Assembly (NCBI GenBank): GCA_021173225.1
Contig: JAJOLK010000004.1
Coordinates: 94,055 to 158,054, forward strand
Direction: 5' to 3'
Source: Phycisphaerales bacterium PN19_bin_20
GTDB taxonomy: Bacteria; Planctomycetota; Phycisphaerae; Phycisphaerales; UBA1924
Length of the DNA: 64,000 bases
Part shown: piece after piece, positions 28,259 to 36,989 of the stretch
How the letters are laid out: the number at the start of each line of letters is the position of its first letter
Numbering within the stretch: the first letter of the stretch is position 1
Notes under the pieces: generated by a model
The model's input: the letters and a program-made list of their open reading frames with translations, nothing else
Database searches by the model: none
What the model was told of the DNA's origin: nothing
Program-made: the position numbers and the translations under genes

Positions 28259-29608
28259 CTACTTCAGCGCCACGCGGTAAATCTTTCCGCCCGCGCCGGT
28301 GATCAGGAGTGTGCGGCCGTTGGCTTTTGCGGCCTTGACGTCTTCTTTCCTAACGTCGCCTTGCGCGGGACTAGTCGGGGGGCTCATCGCTGGCCCCAAT
28401 GCGATGTTCGTCGCGGCAACGTCCAGCCTGGCAATAGCCCTCTCGCCCTCGGGGCGGGCCGGGTCGATGATCCATACCCCGCCCGGGCCGGTGGTGTAGA
28501 GGATGCCGCGGTCGTCGCACCGCAAGCCGTCGTTGTTGCCGTTCGGCTTGATGCTGCGGCGCGCGCACTCGGCGCGGAGGTCGATGACCAGCGCCGGGGT
28601 GCCAAGCGTGACCTGCGCAGGCTCGCCGGGCTTGGTGCTGGCAACTCGGGTGATGGCCATAGCCATGACGCGCCCGGCTCTAAAGTCGTTGACGTACAGG
28701 GTCTTGGCATCGGGCGAGAGGGCCACGCCGTTGGGCACGGCGATGGCGCGGGTGGCCAAGGTTGTGGTGCCGGTCTCGTCGATGCGGTAGACGCCGTTGT
28801 ACCCGATGGTGAGCTGGTCCGGCGGCGTGAAGAAGGCCGGGTCGGTGAACCAGACCTCGCCGCCCGGGCCGACGACCAGGTCGTTGGTCGCGTTGAGCCG
28901 CCGCGGGGGATTGGCGACTGCGAGATTCTCGTTCTTGATCTTGTCGCCGTTGCTCTGGTTGGGGTCGGTCTTGCTGGGGCCGGTCTGGTTGGGGTCGGTC
29001 TGGTTGGGGTCGGTCTGGTCGTCAGGCTTTTTGTCGGCGGTGCGTTCGACAGTAACGGTGCCGACGCTCTGGCTGCGGGCCCAGGTCGTGCCGTCGAAAG
29101 AGAGTTTGATGATGGCCCGCTGCTCAACGCTGCAGGCAAGCAGTGTGCCGGGCCCGGCGAGGGCCAGCCCGATGATGCGGGCCGAGTCTTTGATGAGGGC
29201 GACGGGCTTGCTCTCGATCGCAAGCTTGCCCTCGGCGGCCGGCGCAGGCCAGCGATAGATTGTGCTGCCCTCGCGGGCCAGCGAGCAGAAAGCGAAGTAT
29301 CCGCCGCCGTCAGGGAAGCCGGGCCCGGGGCTGGCGGCGCTGTTGGCGGGGATCCAGACCGGCCCCTCCACAAATCCGAGCCCCTCACCGACGAGGACCA
29401 GTTCGCCGTCGATGACGGCGGCGTTATCGAGCGCAGGCGCAGGCGCGGGCGGGGGCGGGGGCACGGCCGTGGCCTCGGCGGATTCCTTCGCTCCCGACTC
29501 TGGTGAGGGGCTCTCGGGCGTAAGCTCAAGAGCCGTGGCGAGGCTGAGCGTGAGGGCGGCCGACGCCACAAAGGTGGCGGACCCAAAACAACTGGCACGA
29601 GTGTTCAT
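28259..29608 (-). CDS. Secreted SMP-30/gluconolactonase-like protein
   Basis: A 449-residue protein with an N-terminal signal sequence, a Pro/Ala linker to about residue 60, and a six-bladed propeller of the SMP-30/gluconolactonase/LRE type. Supporting motifs are VEGPVWIP near the start, RLNATNDLVVGPGGEVWFTDPAF (metal-site Asn and Asp), VPNGVALSPDAKTLYVND and a final GGVWIIDPARPEG blade. A Thr-Asp-Pro-Asn-Gln repeat is inserted in the middle, in the loop before the metal-binding blade. The activity is probably sugar-lactone hydrolysis, inferred from family only. Confidence 0.85.
   Translation of the reverse strand: MNTRASCFGSATFVASAALTLSLATALELTPESPSPESGAKESAEATAVPPPPPAPAPALDNAAVIDGELVLVGEGLGFVEGPVWIPANSAASPGPGFPDGGGYFAFCSLAREGSTIYRWPAPAAEGKLAIESKPVALIKDSARIIGLALAGPGTLLACSVEQRAIIKLSFDGTTWARSQSVGTVTVERTADKKPDDQTDPNQTDPNQTGPSKTDPNQSNGDKIKNENLAVANPPRRLNATNDLVVGPGGEVWFTDPAFFTPPDQLTIGYNGVYRIDETGTTTLATRAIAVPNGVALSPDAKTLYVNDFRAGRVMAMAITRVASTKPGEPAQVTLGTPALVIDLRAECARRSIKPNGNNDGLRCDDRGILYTTGPGGVWIIDPARPEGERAIARLDVAATNIALGPAMSPPTSPAQGDVRKEDVKAAKANGRTLLITGAGGKIYRVALK
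28958..29030. repeat. 15-base in-frame repeat in the SMP-30-like gene
   Basis: Four to five units near ttggggtcggtctgg. On the minus strand they encode Thr-Asp-Pro-Asn-Gln repeats in a propeller loop. Confidence 0.85.
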
Positions 29609-29745
29609 TCAGGACTCTATTGTCGTATCTGGTGGATTGACAACCAGCATTGCTCACTTCCACCCCTAGGGGGGATCGTTCTGGTTCTTTCGAGAAGCCG
29701 GCCGGTACTCTGCAAAGATAGATGTTCGCACAAACAGGAGGTTGT

Positions 29746-29982
29746 ATGCCCCGCATGGTCCGATTGACGTCGCTGGCACCGCACAAGATTGAGGCAAAGG
29801 ACATCCCCGAGGGCAAGGCCTTGTTCGTTTGCACGTGCGGGCTCTCACAGACGCTGCCTTGGTGCGACGGGAGCCACAAAGCGGCGCGGGTGCACGAGCA
29901 GCCCGGGTCCTTGTACATCTACGACCATGCGCGGCGCGCGATCGTGGAGCAGCGCCCGGACGCGGAGCTGCCGGCGCCGTGA
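29746..29982 (+). CDS. CDGSH iron-sulfur domain protein
   Basis: A 78-residue protein with one complete CDGSH motif, C-x-C-x2-S-x3-P-x-C-D-G-S-H (Cys29, Cys31, Cys40, His44). It binds a 2Fe-2S cluster and is thought to take part in redox or iron-sulfur balance; the exact role in bacteria is not settled. The ATG at 29746 has an excellent AGGAGG upstream. A frame starting at 29722 is possible but lacks that site. It converges with the topoisomerase VI A gene, with one base between the stops. Confidence 0.95.
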   Translation: MPRMVRLTSLAPHKIEAKDIPEGKALFVCTCGLSQTLPWCDGSHKAARVHEQPGSLYIYDHARRAIVEQRPDAELPAP

Positions 29983-29983
29983 G

Positions 29984-31210
29984 CTAGTCAAGCCAGTCCT
30001 TGTCCTTGAGGCGCTGGGGAACGTACGTCTCGGTGACGTACGAGATGTCCTTGGCGATCAGGCTCTCGACTTCCATTTTGAAGCCGTTGCGCAGCAGCAG
30101 CTCGATCTCTTTACGCCAGCGTTTGTCGTCGGCAAACCAGGGGTACGCGGCAATCTCTTTGGCGCGCTTGATGTCTTTGTCGGTCAGCGCAATCTGGACG
30201 GCGGGGGGCAGGTCGCAGGCCTCGTAATCCTTTGAGCGGATGCCCAGGAACTTGGCCTCGGGGATCGCCAGGCGTGAGCTCTCGAAGGCCAGGCTGATCG
30301 AGCCCTGCTTGATGACGCTGTAGATGTAGTGGCCCCAGGGGTCGCAGTCGAGCACGCAGATGATCGGAAGCTTGAGCTCACGGTTGAAGCGTTGCAGCAG
30401 GCGGCGCACGCCACGCGGCGGCTGGCCCGACCCGTGTGTGAGGATGCAGTTGTTGTTCTCCCAGAAGCGGTCCTCGTTGAAGCGCTGCCAGACGGTGCCC
30501 TTTTCTACGTGCAGGACGAAGTCGGCCTCGCACTTCTTGAACTCGATCACGTCGGGCTCGACGATGCTGGGGATCTGGTACCCGCCCGTGCCCATCCGCC
30601 GGCAGTTGATCTCATCGCCCTTGTCGATGACGGTGATGTTGCCGACCATCGAACCGCGCGGCTCGGCGAAGACGTGCAGCTCTTCGCGCAGCGAGCCGAG
30701 CGAGACCTCCAGGTCTTCAAGGATCGGATCGCTCTCGTCCTGAGTCTCGAAGGTGTTCTCTTTGGTGCCGGCGACGGTGTGCTTGGCCTTGTAGAAGACC
30801 CCGCGCAGGCTGCTGGTCTTCTGGGCCGCGATCAGGTCTTTGATGGTGCTGGCGTGCAGCAGCGTCTGCATGAACTGCTTGGCCTGATTGAGGTTGAACA
30901 GCTCACGGTCGGAGGCGGCACCGCCCATCTGCAAGATGCCTTTCTTGCGGTCCCAGATGGTGTTGCCCTTGGTCCGCAGCGGGATCTCGATGGTCGGCTC
31001 TTTGCCGCCTCGGGCCGTGCTGCTGACGCCGGTGGCGAGTTTGGTCAGCCGCCCGAGCGTCTGCGCGTCACGTGCCGCTAGGCGAGCGGCGACCTGCGCG
31101 CTCTGGCCGCGCGCGGGCTGGGCGGCTGCCTGAGCCTTGCCACCTGATACGCCGGTTGGACCCGTGCCTGAAACTCCGCTTGAGGCCTTCTTGGGTGTCC
31201 GCTTGGCCAT
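29984..31210 (-). CDS. top6A: DNA topoisomerase VI subunit A (Spo11-like)
   Basis: A 408-residue type IIB topoisomerase cleavage subunit. The N-terminal 75 residues are low-complexity. The winged-helix/CAP domain ends at SSLRGVFYKAK, where Tyr140 is the likely DNA-linking residue. The TOPRIM domain has the metal-site Glu236 in VEKGTVWQRF and the DxD pair Asp288/Asp290 in DCDPWG. NCILTHGSGQPPRGVRRLL and the closing WRKEIELLL also match family members. The ATP-binding B subunit is not in the window; mutL, a GHKL ATPase, lies directly upstream. Start at ATG 31210, with GGAG upstream; a GTG at 31219 is possible. Confidence 0.9.
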   Translation of the reverse strand: MAKRTPKKASSGVSGTGPTGVSGGKAQAAAQPARGQSAQVAARLAARDAQTLGRLTKLATGVSSTARGGKEPTIEIPLRTKGNTIWDRKKGILQMGGAASDRELFNLNQAKQFMQTLLHASTIKDLIAAQKTSSLRGVFYKAKHTVAGTKENTFETQDESDPILEDLEVSLGSLREELHVFAEPRGSMVGNITVIDKGDEINCRRMGTGGYQIPSIVEPDVIEFKKCEADFVLHVEKGTVWQRFNEDRFWENNNCILTHGSGQPPRGVRRLLQRFNRELKLPIICVLDCDPWGHYIYSVIKQGSISLAFESSRLAIPEAKFLGIRSKDYEACDLPPAVQIALTDKDIKRAKEIAAYPWFADDKRWRKEIELLLRNGFKMEVESLIAKDISYVTETYVPQRLKDKDWLD

Positions 31211-31349
31211 CCATGCCACTCCTGATTTCGATCTACCGCTGTTTGTTTATTGCGTTCCGACTATTGCCTATCGATCTCGGACTGTCGGCTCTTGCTCGCT
31301 CAGCTCGCTGACTCGCGCCGATTTCCGATTTCCGATTTCCTCTTCCAAC

Positions 31350-33875
31350 CTACGCCCTGTGAAAGAGTTTTTCCAGGTCGCGGATCGTCAGGCGGACGCT
31401 GGTAGGCCTGCCATGCGGGCACGCGCTGGAGCGTTCGACGTTTGCGCGGGCTTCGAGCAGGGCCATGACCTCAAGCTCGCTGAGCGCATCACCGGCCTTC
31501 ACCGCCGCTTTGCAGGCCATCATGTCCAGCGCATCAGCCAGCGCAGCCTCGACCATCAAGTCACGCTCGCCTTGGCCACTTTGACCGCCATAGCTGCCTT
31601 GACCTGAAGCGCCGACAGCACTACTAACACTCGCGCGCGGGCCGCTGAGAGCCGCACTGTTCCAGCCGTCGGCGTGTAGCTTGTCGAGCAGCTCGGCGAC
31701 AAACGGTCCGGCCTCGACGCCACGATCAAAGAGGAAGGTTGGGAAGGCCTGGACCCCGATTGCCGCAGGCCCGATGGGCGCGGCTTCAATGCCCAGACGC
31801 TCGAGCAGCGCCCCGGCGGCTTCGAGCGTCTCGATCCGGCGTGCGTCGGCTTGAACGACCGCCGGGACCAGCAAAAGCTGGCTCTCAAGGCGTCCTTGGC
31901 TCGCGGGCTGTTCCTGTTCAGTCGGTCCGCTTGTTTGGTGCTGCGCGAGGCTCAGCCCATCGCCGGTGAACAGACGTGTGGGCTGCGAATCGGCGCTGGT
32001 GCCGACGGGGACGTTGGTGCCGCCAGTGCCGCCTGTGCCGCTAGTGCCGCCAGTGCCGCCTGTGCCGCCAGTGCCGCCAGTGCCGCCAGTGCCGCCAGTG
32101 CCGCCAGTGCCGCGCGTCTTGTGACCCAGCACGCGGTCAAGCAGCGCCTGGAACATCACGCGTTCGTGCAGGGCGTGCTGATCGATGATGACCATGCCCT
32201 GCTCATCCTGCGTGACCAGGAAGCTGTTGTGTACGCGCAGCGGGCGGGTTGAGGGCGACAGATCAACCAGCGGACGGCTGCTGGCCCAGTCGTCGTGCTC
32301 GATGCCGGATGCGTTAGCGCGGGTGCCAAGGCCAGATCCAGCGCCATTGCCAGGGCCAACACCAGAGCCAAGGTCAATACCCGCGCCAACAACCGTGCCA
32401 ACACCCGTGCCAATACCCGTACCACTGAGGCCTTGTGATTGCGTTTGCAACTTGGCCTGGGCCTGCGTCTGTACCTCTGCGAGGTTGGCTGGGTCGAGCG
32501 GGACGCCGCTGACGCGCGGCGAGACCGCGCCGCCGCCGCCACCTCCGTAGCCGCCAGATCCTGACGAGTATCCGCCGCCGCGCTCCGAGCCTTCGCGGGC
32601 CCGCAACGTCTGCAACAGCAAGCTCACCGGGTCGGCACCAGCGCCCGCCCGCGAGGCTGGCGTCGGCGGGAGCACGGCGCGGCCGAAGACGCGGGCACCA
32701 TCACCCGAGAGGTCAGCTGTCAGGTCAGCCGCGGCCAGCGCGTCGCGGACGCTCCGCAGCACGAGCCCGTGGATGATCGAGGCATCACGGAACCGCACCT
32801 CGCTCTTGGCCGGGTGGACGTTGACGTCCACGGCGCGCGGGTCAACCTCTAGCAGCATCACGCACGTGGGGTGCCGCCCTGGTTCGATCAGCCCGCGATA
32901 AGCCTCTTTCAGCGCGTGCTGGATCGTCCGGTCACGCACGATGCGCCCGTTGAGCGCGACGTGCTGGCACGCCGCGGTCGCGCGTGCGAGGCTCGGCATC
33001 CCGGCCAGGGCCCACAGGCTCGCGGCGCCCGCGTGGGCCGCGCCGAACCGCTCGCCGCTGTCGCTGGTCAGCTCGATCAACTGCCCGTCAAGCTCTTCAC
33101 CAAGCACGGCCACGGCGCGCTGGCGCGGCGACTGGCCCTCGGGCACCTCCAGCGTCACGCGCCCGCCGACAATCAGCGTGAAGCCCACCAGTGGGTGGGC
33201 GATGGCCAGGTCGCGCACGGCGTCGGCGCAGCGGCCCTGCTCGGTGGCGACGGTCCGCAAGAACTTCCGCCGCGCCGGCGTGTTGAAGAAGAGGTTGCGG
33301 ACGCTGACGCACGAGCCGACGGGCCCGGCGGCTGGCCCCACGGGGCTGACGCGTTCGCCCTCGGCCTCGATCACGCTGGCGCCGTGGTCACTGGGCGTGC
33401 GCGAACGCAAGCTCAGGCGTGAAACGCTGGCGATGCTTGCGAGCGCCTCGCCACGGAAGCCCATAGTCGCGATGCCATCGAGCTCTTCACTGCTTGAGAC
33501 CTTGCTTGTGGCGTGGGCGAGCAGGGCGAGGCCCAGCTCGTTGGGCGGGATGCCGCCGCCATCGTCGGTGACGCGGACCAGCTCGATCCCGCCTTGTTCG
33601 AGCTCAACCACGATGCGCGAAGCGCGGGCGTCGATGGCGTTCTCAACCAACTCTTTGACGACGCTCGCTGGCCGTTCCACCACCTCGCCCGCGGCGATCT
33701 GACTTGCGACCAGCGCGCTCAGGACCGCGATGGGGCGTCGCTGATGCGCGGCGGGCGCCGGGATGGTGAGGGGTTCGACGGCGGTGGGTGTGGAGATCGG
33801 CACGTTGACGACGACGGCCGGGGCACGCCCCGGTGTTGTGGTGATGCCGCCTCCATGCCCGCCGCCAAGCTCCAT
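31350..33875 (-). CDS. mutL: DNA mismatch repair protein MutL
   Basis: An 841-residue mismatch-repair ATPase. The GHKL ATP site is intact: QIAAGEVVERPASVVKELVENAIDA, then DDGGGIP, TMGFRGEAL, LFFNTPARRKFL. The C-terminal domain has ACKAAVKAGDAL, CPHGRPT and a final DLEKLFHR, as in endonuclease-type MutL. In the metal motif DQHALHERVMFQ (32183-32148), the last Glu of the family is Gln. A middle linker is Gly-rich and contains a long Gly-Gly-Thr repeat. Start: ATG at 33875 is the first inside-family option; the frame opens earlier at 34046, but that sequence overlaps a decayed gene. Confidence 0.94.
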   Translation of the reverse strand: MELGGGHGGGITTTPGRAPAVVVNVPISTPTAVEPLTIPAPAAHQRRPIAVLSALVASQIAAGEVVERPASVVKELVENAIDARASRIVVELEQGGIELVRVTDDGGGIPPNELGLALLAHATSKVSSSEELDGIATMGFRGEALASIASVSRLSLRSRTPSDHGASVIEAEGERVSPVGPAAGPVGSCVSVRNLFFNTPARRKFLRTVATEQGRCADAVRDLAIAHPLVGFTLIVGGRVTLEVPEGQSPRQRAVAVLGEELDGQLIELTSDSGERFGAAHAGAASLWALAGMPSLARATAACQHVALNGRIVRDRTIQHALKEAYRGLIEPGRHPTCVMLLEVDPRAVDVNVHPAKSEVRFRDASIIHGLVLRSVRDALAAADLTADLSGDGARVFGRAVLPPTPASRAGAGADPVSLLLQTLRAREGSERGGGYSSGSGGYGGGGGGAVSPRVSGVPLDPANLAEVQTQAQAKLQTQSQGLSGTGIGTGVGTVVGAGIDLGSGVGPGNGAGSGLGTRANASGIEHDDWASSRPLVDLSPSTRPLRVHNSFLVTQDEQGMVIIDQHALHERVMFQALLDRVLGHKTRGTGGTGGTGGTGGTGGTGGTGGTSGTGGTGGTNVPVGTSADSQPTRLFTGDGLSLAQHQTSGPTEQEQPASQGRLESQLLLVPAVVQADARRIETLEAAGALLERLGIEAAPIGPAAIGVQAFPTFLFDRGVEAGPFVAELLDKLHADGWNSAALSGPRASVSSAVGASGQGSYGGQSGQGERDLMVEAALADALDMMACKAAVKAGDALSELEVMALLEARANVERSSACPHGRPTSVRLTIRDLEKLFHRA
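32017..32114. repeat. 9-base microsatellite inside mutL
   Basis: About ten to eleven copies of gtgccgcca with minor variants. On the minus strand they encode Gly-Gly-Thr in the linker ahead of the C-terminal domain. Copy changes would keep the frame. Confidence 0.9.
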
Positions 33876-33944
33876 GCGCGAGTCTAGGGTCGGGACCTGC
33901 GGTGTGGGCGGTGTGGGCGGTGCGGGCGGTGGGCTGTCGGGCGC

Positions 33945-34377
33945 GGCCGTTGCGGTTAAAGAGCGCGTTGGCTTCGCCGTCATTTTTCGGCGGCTCGTAG
34001 GTCGGCGCCGTGTCGCTGGTCCTGCTCTGCTGCCAGTACCCGCCACTGGTGCCGTCGGGGTTGATCAGGCTCGGGTCATAGTGCGCCGCGGCGAGCTATT
34101 GATTGTGCGTCGGGATCCAGAACCGCGCGCCGGGGCTATGGCTGACTTGGTCGCTGAAGCCGTCAGGGGCGAAGCCAAAGGTGCTGACGTCGTACGCGCC
34201 GGTCAGGAACACCGCTCGGGCCAAGAGCGGCGCGCTGGCCGTGTTGCACGCCGCGCGCTGCCTATCACCCGGCGTGTGCAACACCGGCGGCTGACCGCTG
34301 CCACCCGACTCCGCAACGGCGGGTGCAACCCACCGGGCTGACAGGGCGGCCATGGTCGCGCAGGTCATCAGCGCCAT
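33945..34377 (-). pseudogene. Decayed secreted-protein gene with in-frame stop
   Basis: From an ATG at 34377 the frame reads a signal-like MALMTCATMAALS, then AVFLTGAYDVSTFGFAPDG and ARFWIPTHNQ. An in-frame TAG (34098-34096) interrupts it, and the same frame goes on with protein-like sequence (LAAAHYDPSLINPDGTSGGY, and TAPTYEPPKNDGEANALF) to about 33945. Read together it looks like a secreted protein that has picked up a stop and lost its end. No family is assigned. The region 33876-34693 otherwise holds no supported gene. Confidence 0.45.
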
Positions 34378-34693
34378 CTTCACCCCGCCACACGCGCGCA
34401 CAGAAACACTTTCGGGAGCCGCACCGAACCTTTCGGCTCGAGCATCACGCGCCGCACCCCGGGGCAGACACGGGGCCTGACCGGAGGCGAAACTGATTCG
34501 ACGCACCCAAGACTTCCACACGAACCGGGGCGTACAAGGACAAGCCCCGATGCTCCGGGCGCTCTGTGCGCATCTTCAAATTTTCCAGACGGCGACCAAG
34601 CATCCGGTCGGATCGTGCACGCCGGGGCGGGTAGTGGCGGGGTTCTGGCGTGTGTGATCGCACCTTCTGCTGTGCGTCGCGTACCGTTGGTCG

Positions 34694-36964
34694 ATGTTGA
34701 ACGTCATGCCCACACTGACCACCCTGGTAGATCTGCTGATGGTCGCCGTGGGTTTCTCGCTGATCATTTTCGTGCACGAGCTGGGGCACTTTGCCGCGGC
34801 GCGGTGGGCCAAGGTTCGGGTCATGGCCTTTGCGCTGGGCTTTGGCCCCGCGCTGGTCAGCTACCGGAAGGGGCTGGGCGTTCGCGCGGGCAGCAGCGAG
34901 GCGGCGTACCGCAAGCTGGTGCGTGAGCGCGGCGATGGGCGCGGGCTGGTGCCGGGGGTAAGCCCGACGGAGTACCGCCTCAACGCGCTGCCGCTGGGCG
35001 GGTATGTCAAGATGCTGGGGCAGGACGACGCGGACCCCTCGCGCCGGTCTGACGCGTCCGACAGCTACAACAGCGCGAGCGTGCCGAAGCGGATGGTCAT
35101 CATCAGCGCAGGGGTGGTGATGAACTTGATCACGGCGGCGCTGCTGTTTGTGGTCGTCTTCTGGTTCGGGCTGCGGGCCGAGCCGTCGCGCCTGGGGTAT
35201 GTTGAGCCCGGCTCGCCGGCGGCGGCCGCCGAGGCGGTCGGGAGTGCCGCGGCTCAGGGCCCCGGGCTTCGCGCCGGTGACACGATCGTCTCGATTGACG
35301 GCGGGCCGGTCGAGGCGTTCAAGGATGTGACGATCGCCACAATGATGGCCCGCGCGGGGCGAACGCTGGAGGTCGGCGTCACGCGCCCGGGGGTTGATGG
35401 CACGCTGGGCTTCCGCGTCACCCCGCGTGAGGACAAGCTGCTGCGACTGCAAACTATCGGCGTCGCGCCGGCCTCGAGCGGGACGCTGGTTGGGGGCAAG
35501 AGCTTGCAGGCCGAGGGTGAGTTTGCGGAGGTTGTCAAGCGGCTCGGGCTGCCGGCGACGCTTGAGCCGGGTATGACGCTTGAGGCGGTCGGCGGCGTGT
35601 TTGCTGAGCAGAGTGGGTTGGAAATGAGGGGCGTGGGGTTGGGCGGGGCGGGGTTGAGCGGCGCGGGGCTCGAGTATCTGGCCTTGCAGAAGGCGGTGGA
35701 AGCGAGCGGGGGCAGGCCGCTGGTGGTGACGTTTACGCGAGCTGATCGAACGCTGTACGCCGACGTGACGGTGCGGCCACGGGCGGAGCTTCAGGCCTCG
35801 CGTCTGACGCGGGCCGAAGGGACAGTCGTGGTCATCGAGCATCTGCTGGGCCTGGTGCCGGTGATGCGGGTGGATGCGGTGATGGCCCAGGGCGCGGCGG
35901 CGGGGCTCAAGGCAGGCGACGTGTTCGCGCGGATCGGCGATGTGGAGTTCCCCTCGCTTGACGCAGGGCTGCGCGAAGTGCGGACGCCCGGGCGGCGCAG
36001 CGTGAACATCGAGGTGCTGCGGGCCACTGCCGCGGGCGTTGAACGCGTAGTGCTGCCCAAGGTACCTCTCAAGGACGGGAAGGTCGGTTTTTACCCATCC
36101 TCCACGGCTTCGCTGAACGCGGCCAATCTGAATGGTGCTGGAGATGACGCTGGGCACGGCGCTTTGGACGGTGCGTTGGTCAACGATTCCCTTGGCACGA
36201 TGGTCACGTCATGGCCCTCGGGTCAGAGCATCGGAAGCACGGGTGAGGCTGAGCCGGAGCCGGTGGGCGCGGGGCTGCGTGTGCTGCCGGGCTCGATGAT
36301 CACCGCGGTCGATGGCGAGGCGGTCAGCAGCATGACTCAGGTGCGCGAGGCGATCCGGCGCGCCAGTGGCTACGGCGCGGCGGAGGTGCGGCTGACGCTC
36401 TTGGCGCCGGCGCTCGCTGGCCAAGGCGGGTCAGGCCCGGCGCGCAGCGAGGAGAGGATGCTGGCGATCTCGGCGCAGGACCGCGAGGCGCTGGCGGCGC
36501 TGACGTGGACTTCGCCGCTGGGGCCTGAACTCTTCGAGCCTGCGGAGGTGCTGATCAAGCGTGACGGGCCGATCAGCGCGATCGGCCAGGGCCTGCGTGA
36601 GACGCGCGGGATGGTGCTGCAGACGTACCTGACGTTCGCGCGGCTGTTCCAGGGCAGCGTCAAGGTTGAGCATCTCAAGGGGCCGGTGGGCATCGCGCAT
36701 GTGGGCACGATCATCGCCGAGCGCGGGTTCATCTGGCTGCTGTTCTTTATGGCGGCGGTGAGCGTGAACCTGGCGGTGGTCAACTTCTTGCCGCTGCCGG
36801 TGGTTGACGGCGGGCACTTTGTGTTCCTGTGCTACGAGGGGCTAACGGGCCGGGCGGTGAGCGTGGCGGTGCAAAACATCGCAACCATTGTGGGGCTGGT
36901 GCTGATCGCCTCGCTGTTCCTGGTAACGACGTACAACGACATCAGCCGCCTCTTGACAGGTTAA
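34694..36964 (+). CDS. rseP: RseP-type site-2 metalloprotease
   Basis: A 756-residue intramembrane protease that cuts anti-sigma factors or signal peptides in the membrane. The zinc motif HELGH is at residues 28-32, in the first membrane span; the second metal motif is PVVDGGH near the C-terminus. Between them are at least three PDZ-like domains (for example AGDTIVSIDGGPVE, AGDVFARIGDVEF and MITAVDGEAVSSMTQ). The family's usual length is 400-450; this one has long extra Gly/Ala-rich loops. VGIAHVGTIIAERGFIWLLFFMAAVSVNLAVVNFLPLP is the core C-terminal segment. Its partner sigma system is not evident here. Confidence 0.93.
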   Translation: MLNVMPTLTTLVDLLMVAVGFSLIIFVHELGHFAAARWAKVRVMAFALGFGPALVSYRKGLGVRAGSSEAAYRKLVRERGDGRGLVPGVSPTEYRLNALPLGGYVKMLGQDDADPSRRSDASDSYNSASVPKRMVIISAGVVMNLITAALLFVVVFWFGLRAEPSRLGYVEPGSPAAAAEAVGSAAAQGPGLRAGDTIVSIDGGPVEAFKDVTIATMMARAGRTLEVGVTRPGVDGTLGFRVTPREDKLLRLQTIGVAPASSGTLVGGKSLQAEGEFAEVVKRLGLPATLEPGMTLEAVGGVFAEQSGLEMRGVGLGGAGLSGAGLEYLALQKAVEASGGRPLVVTFTRADRTLYADVTVRPRAELQASRLTRAEGTVVVIEHLLGLVPVMRVDAVMAQGAAAGLKAGDVFARIGDVEFPSLDAGLREVRTPGRRSVNIEVLRATAAGVERVVLPKVPLKDGKVGFYPSSTASLNAANLNGAGDDAGHGALDGALVNDSLGTMVTSWPSGQSIGSTGEAEPEPVGAGLRVLPGSMITAVDGEAVSSMTQVREAIRRASGYGAAEVRLTLLAPALAGQGGSGPARSEERMLAISAQDREALAALTWTSPLGPELFEPAEVLIKRDGPISAIGQGLRETRGMVLQTYLTFARLFQGSVKVEHLKGPVGIAHVGTIIAERGFIWLLFFMAAVSVNLAVVNFLPLPVVDGGHFVFLCYEGLTGRAVSVAVQNIATIVGLVLIASLFLVTTYNDISRLLTG

Positions 36965-36989
36965 GCGTTCGTCGCGCCGCGTACTGCGC

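Noticed and set aside
31350..33875. mutL as a topoisomerase VI B subunit
   Set aside because: It has clear MutL motifs (FRGEAL, CPHGRP, DQHA) and lacks the Top6B transducer pattern.
34445..36157. A 570-residue minus-strand frame over the site-2 protease
   Set aside because: Antisense shadow of the protease; no family features.
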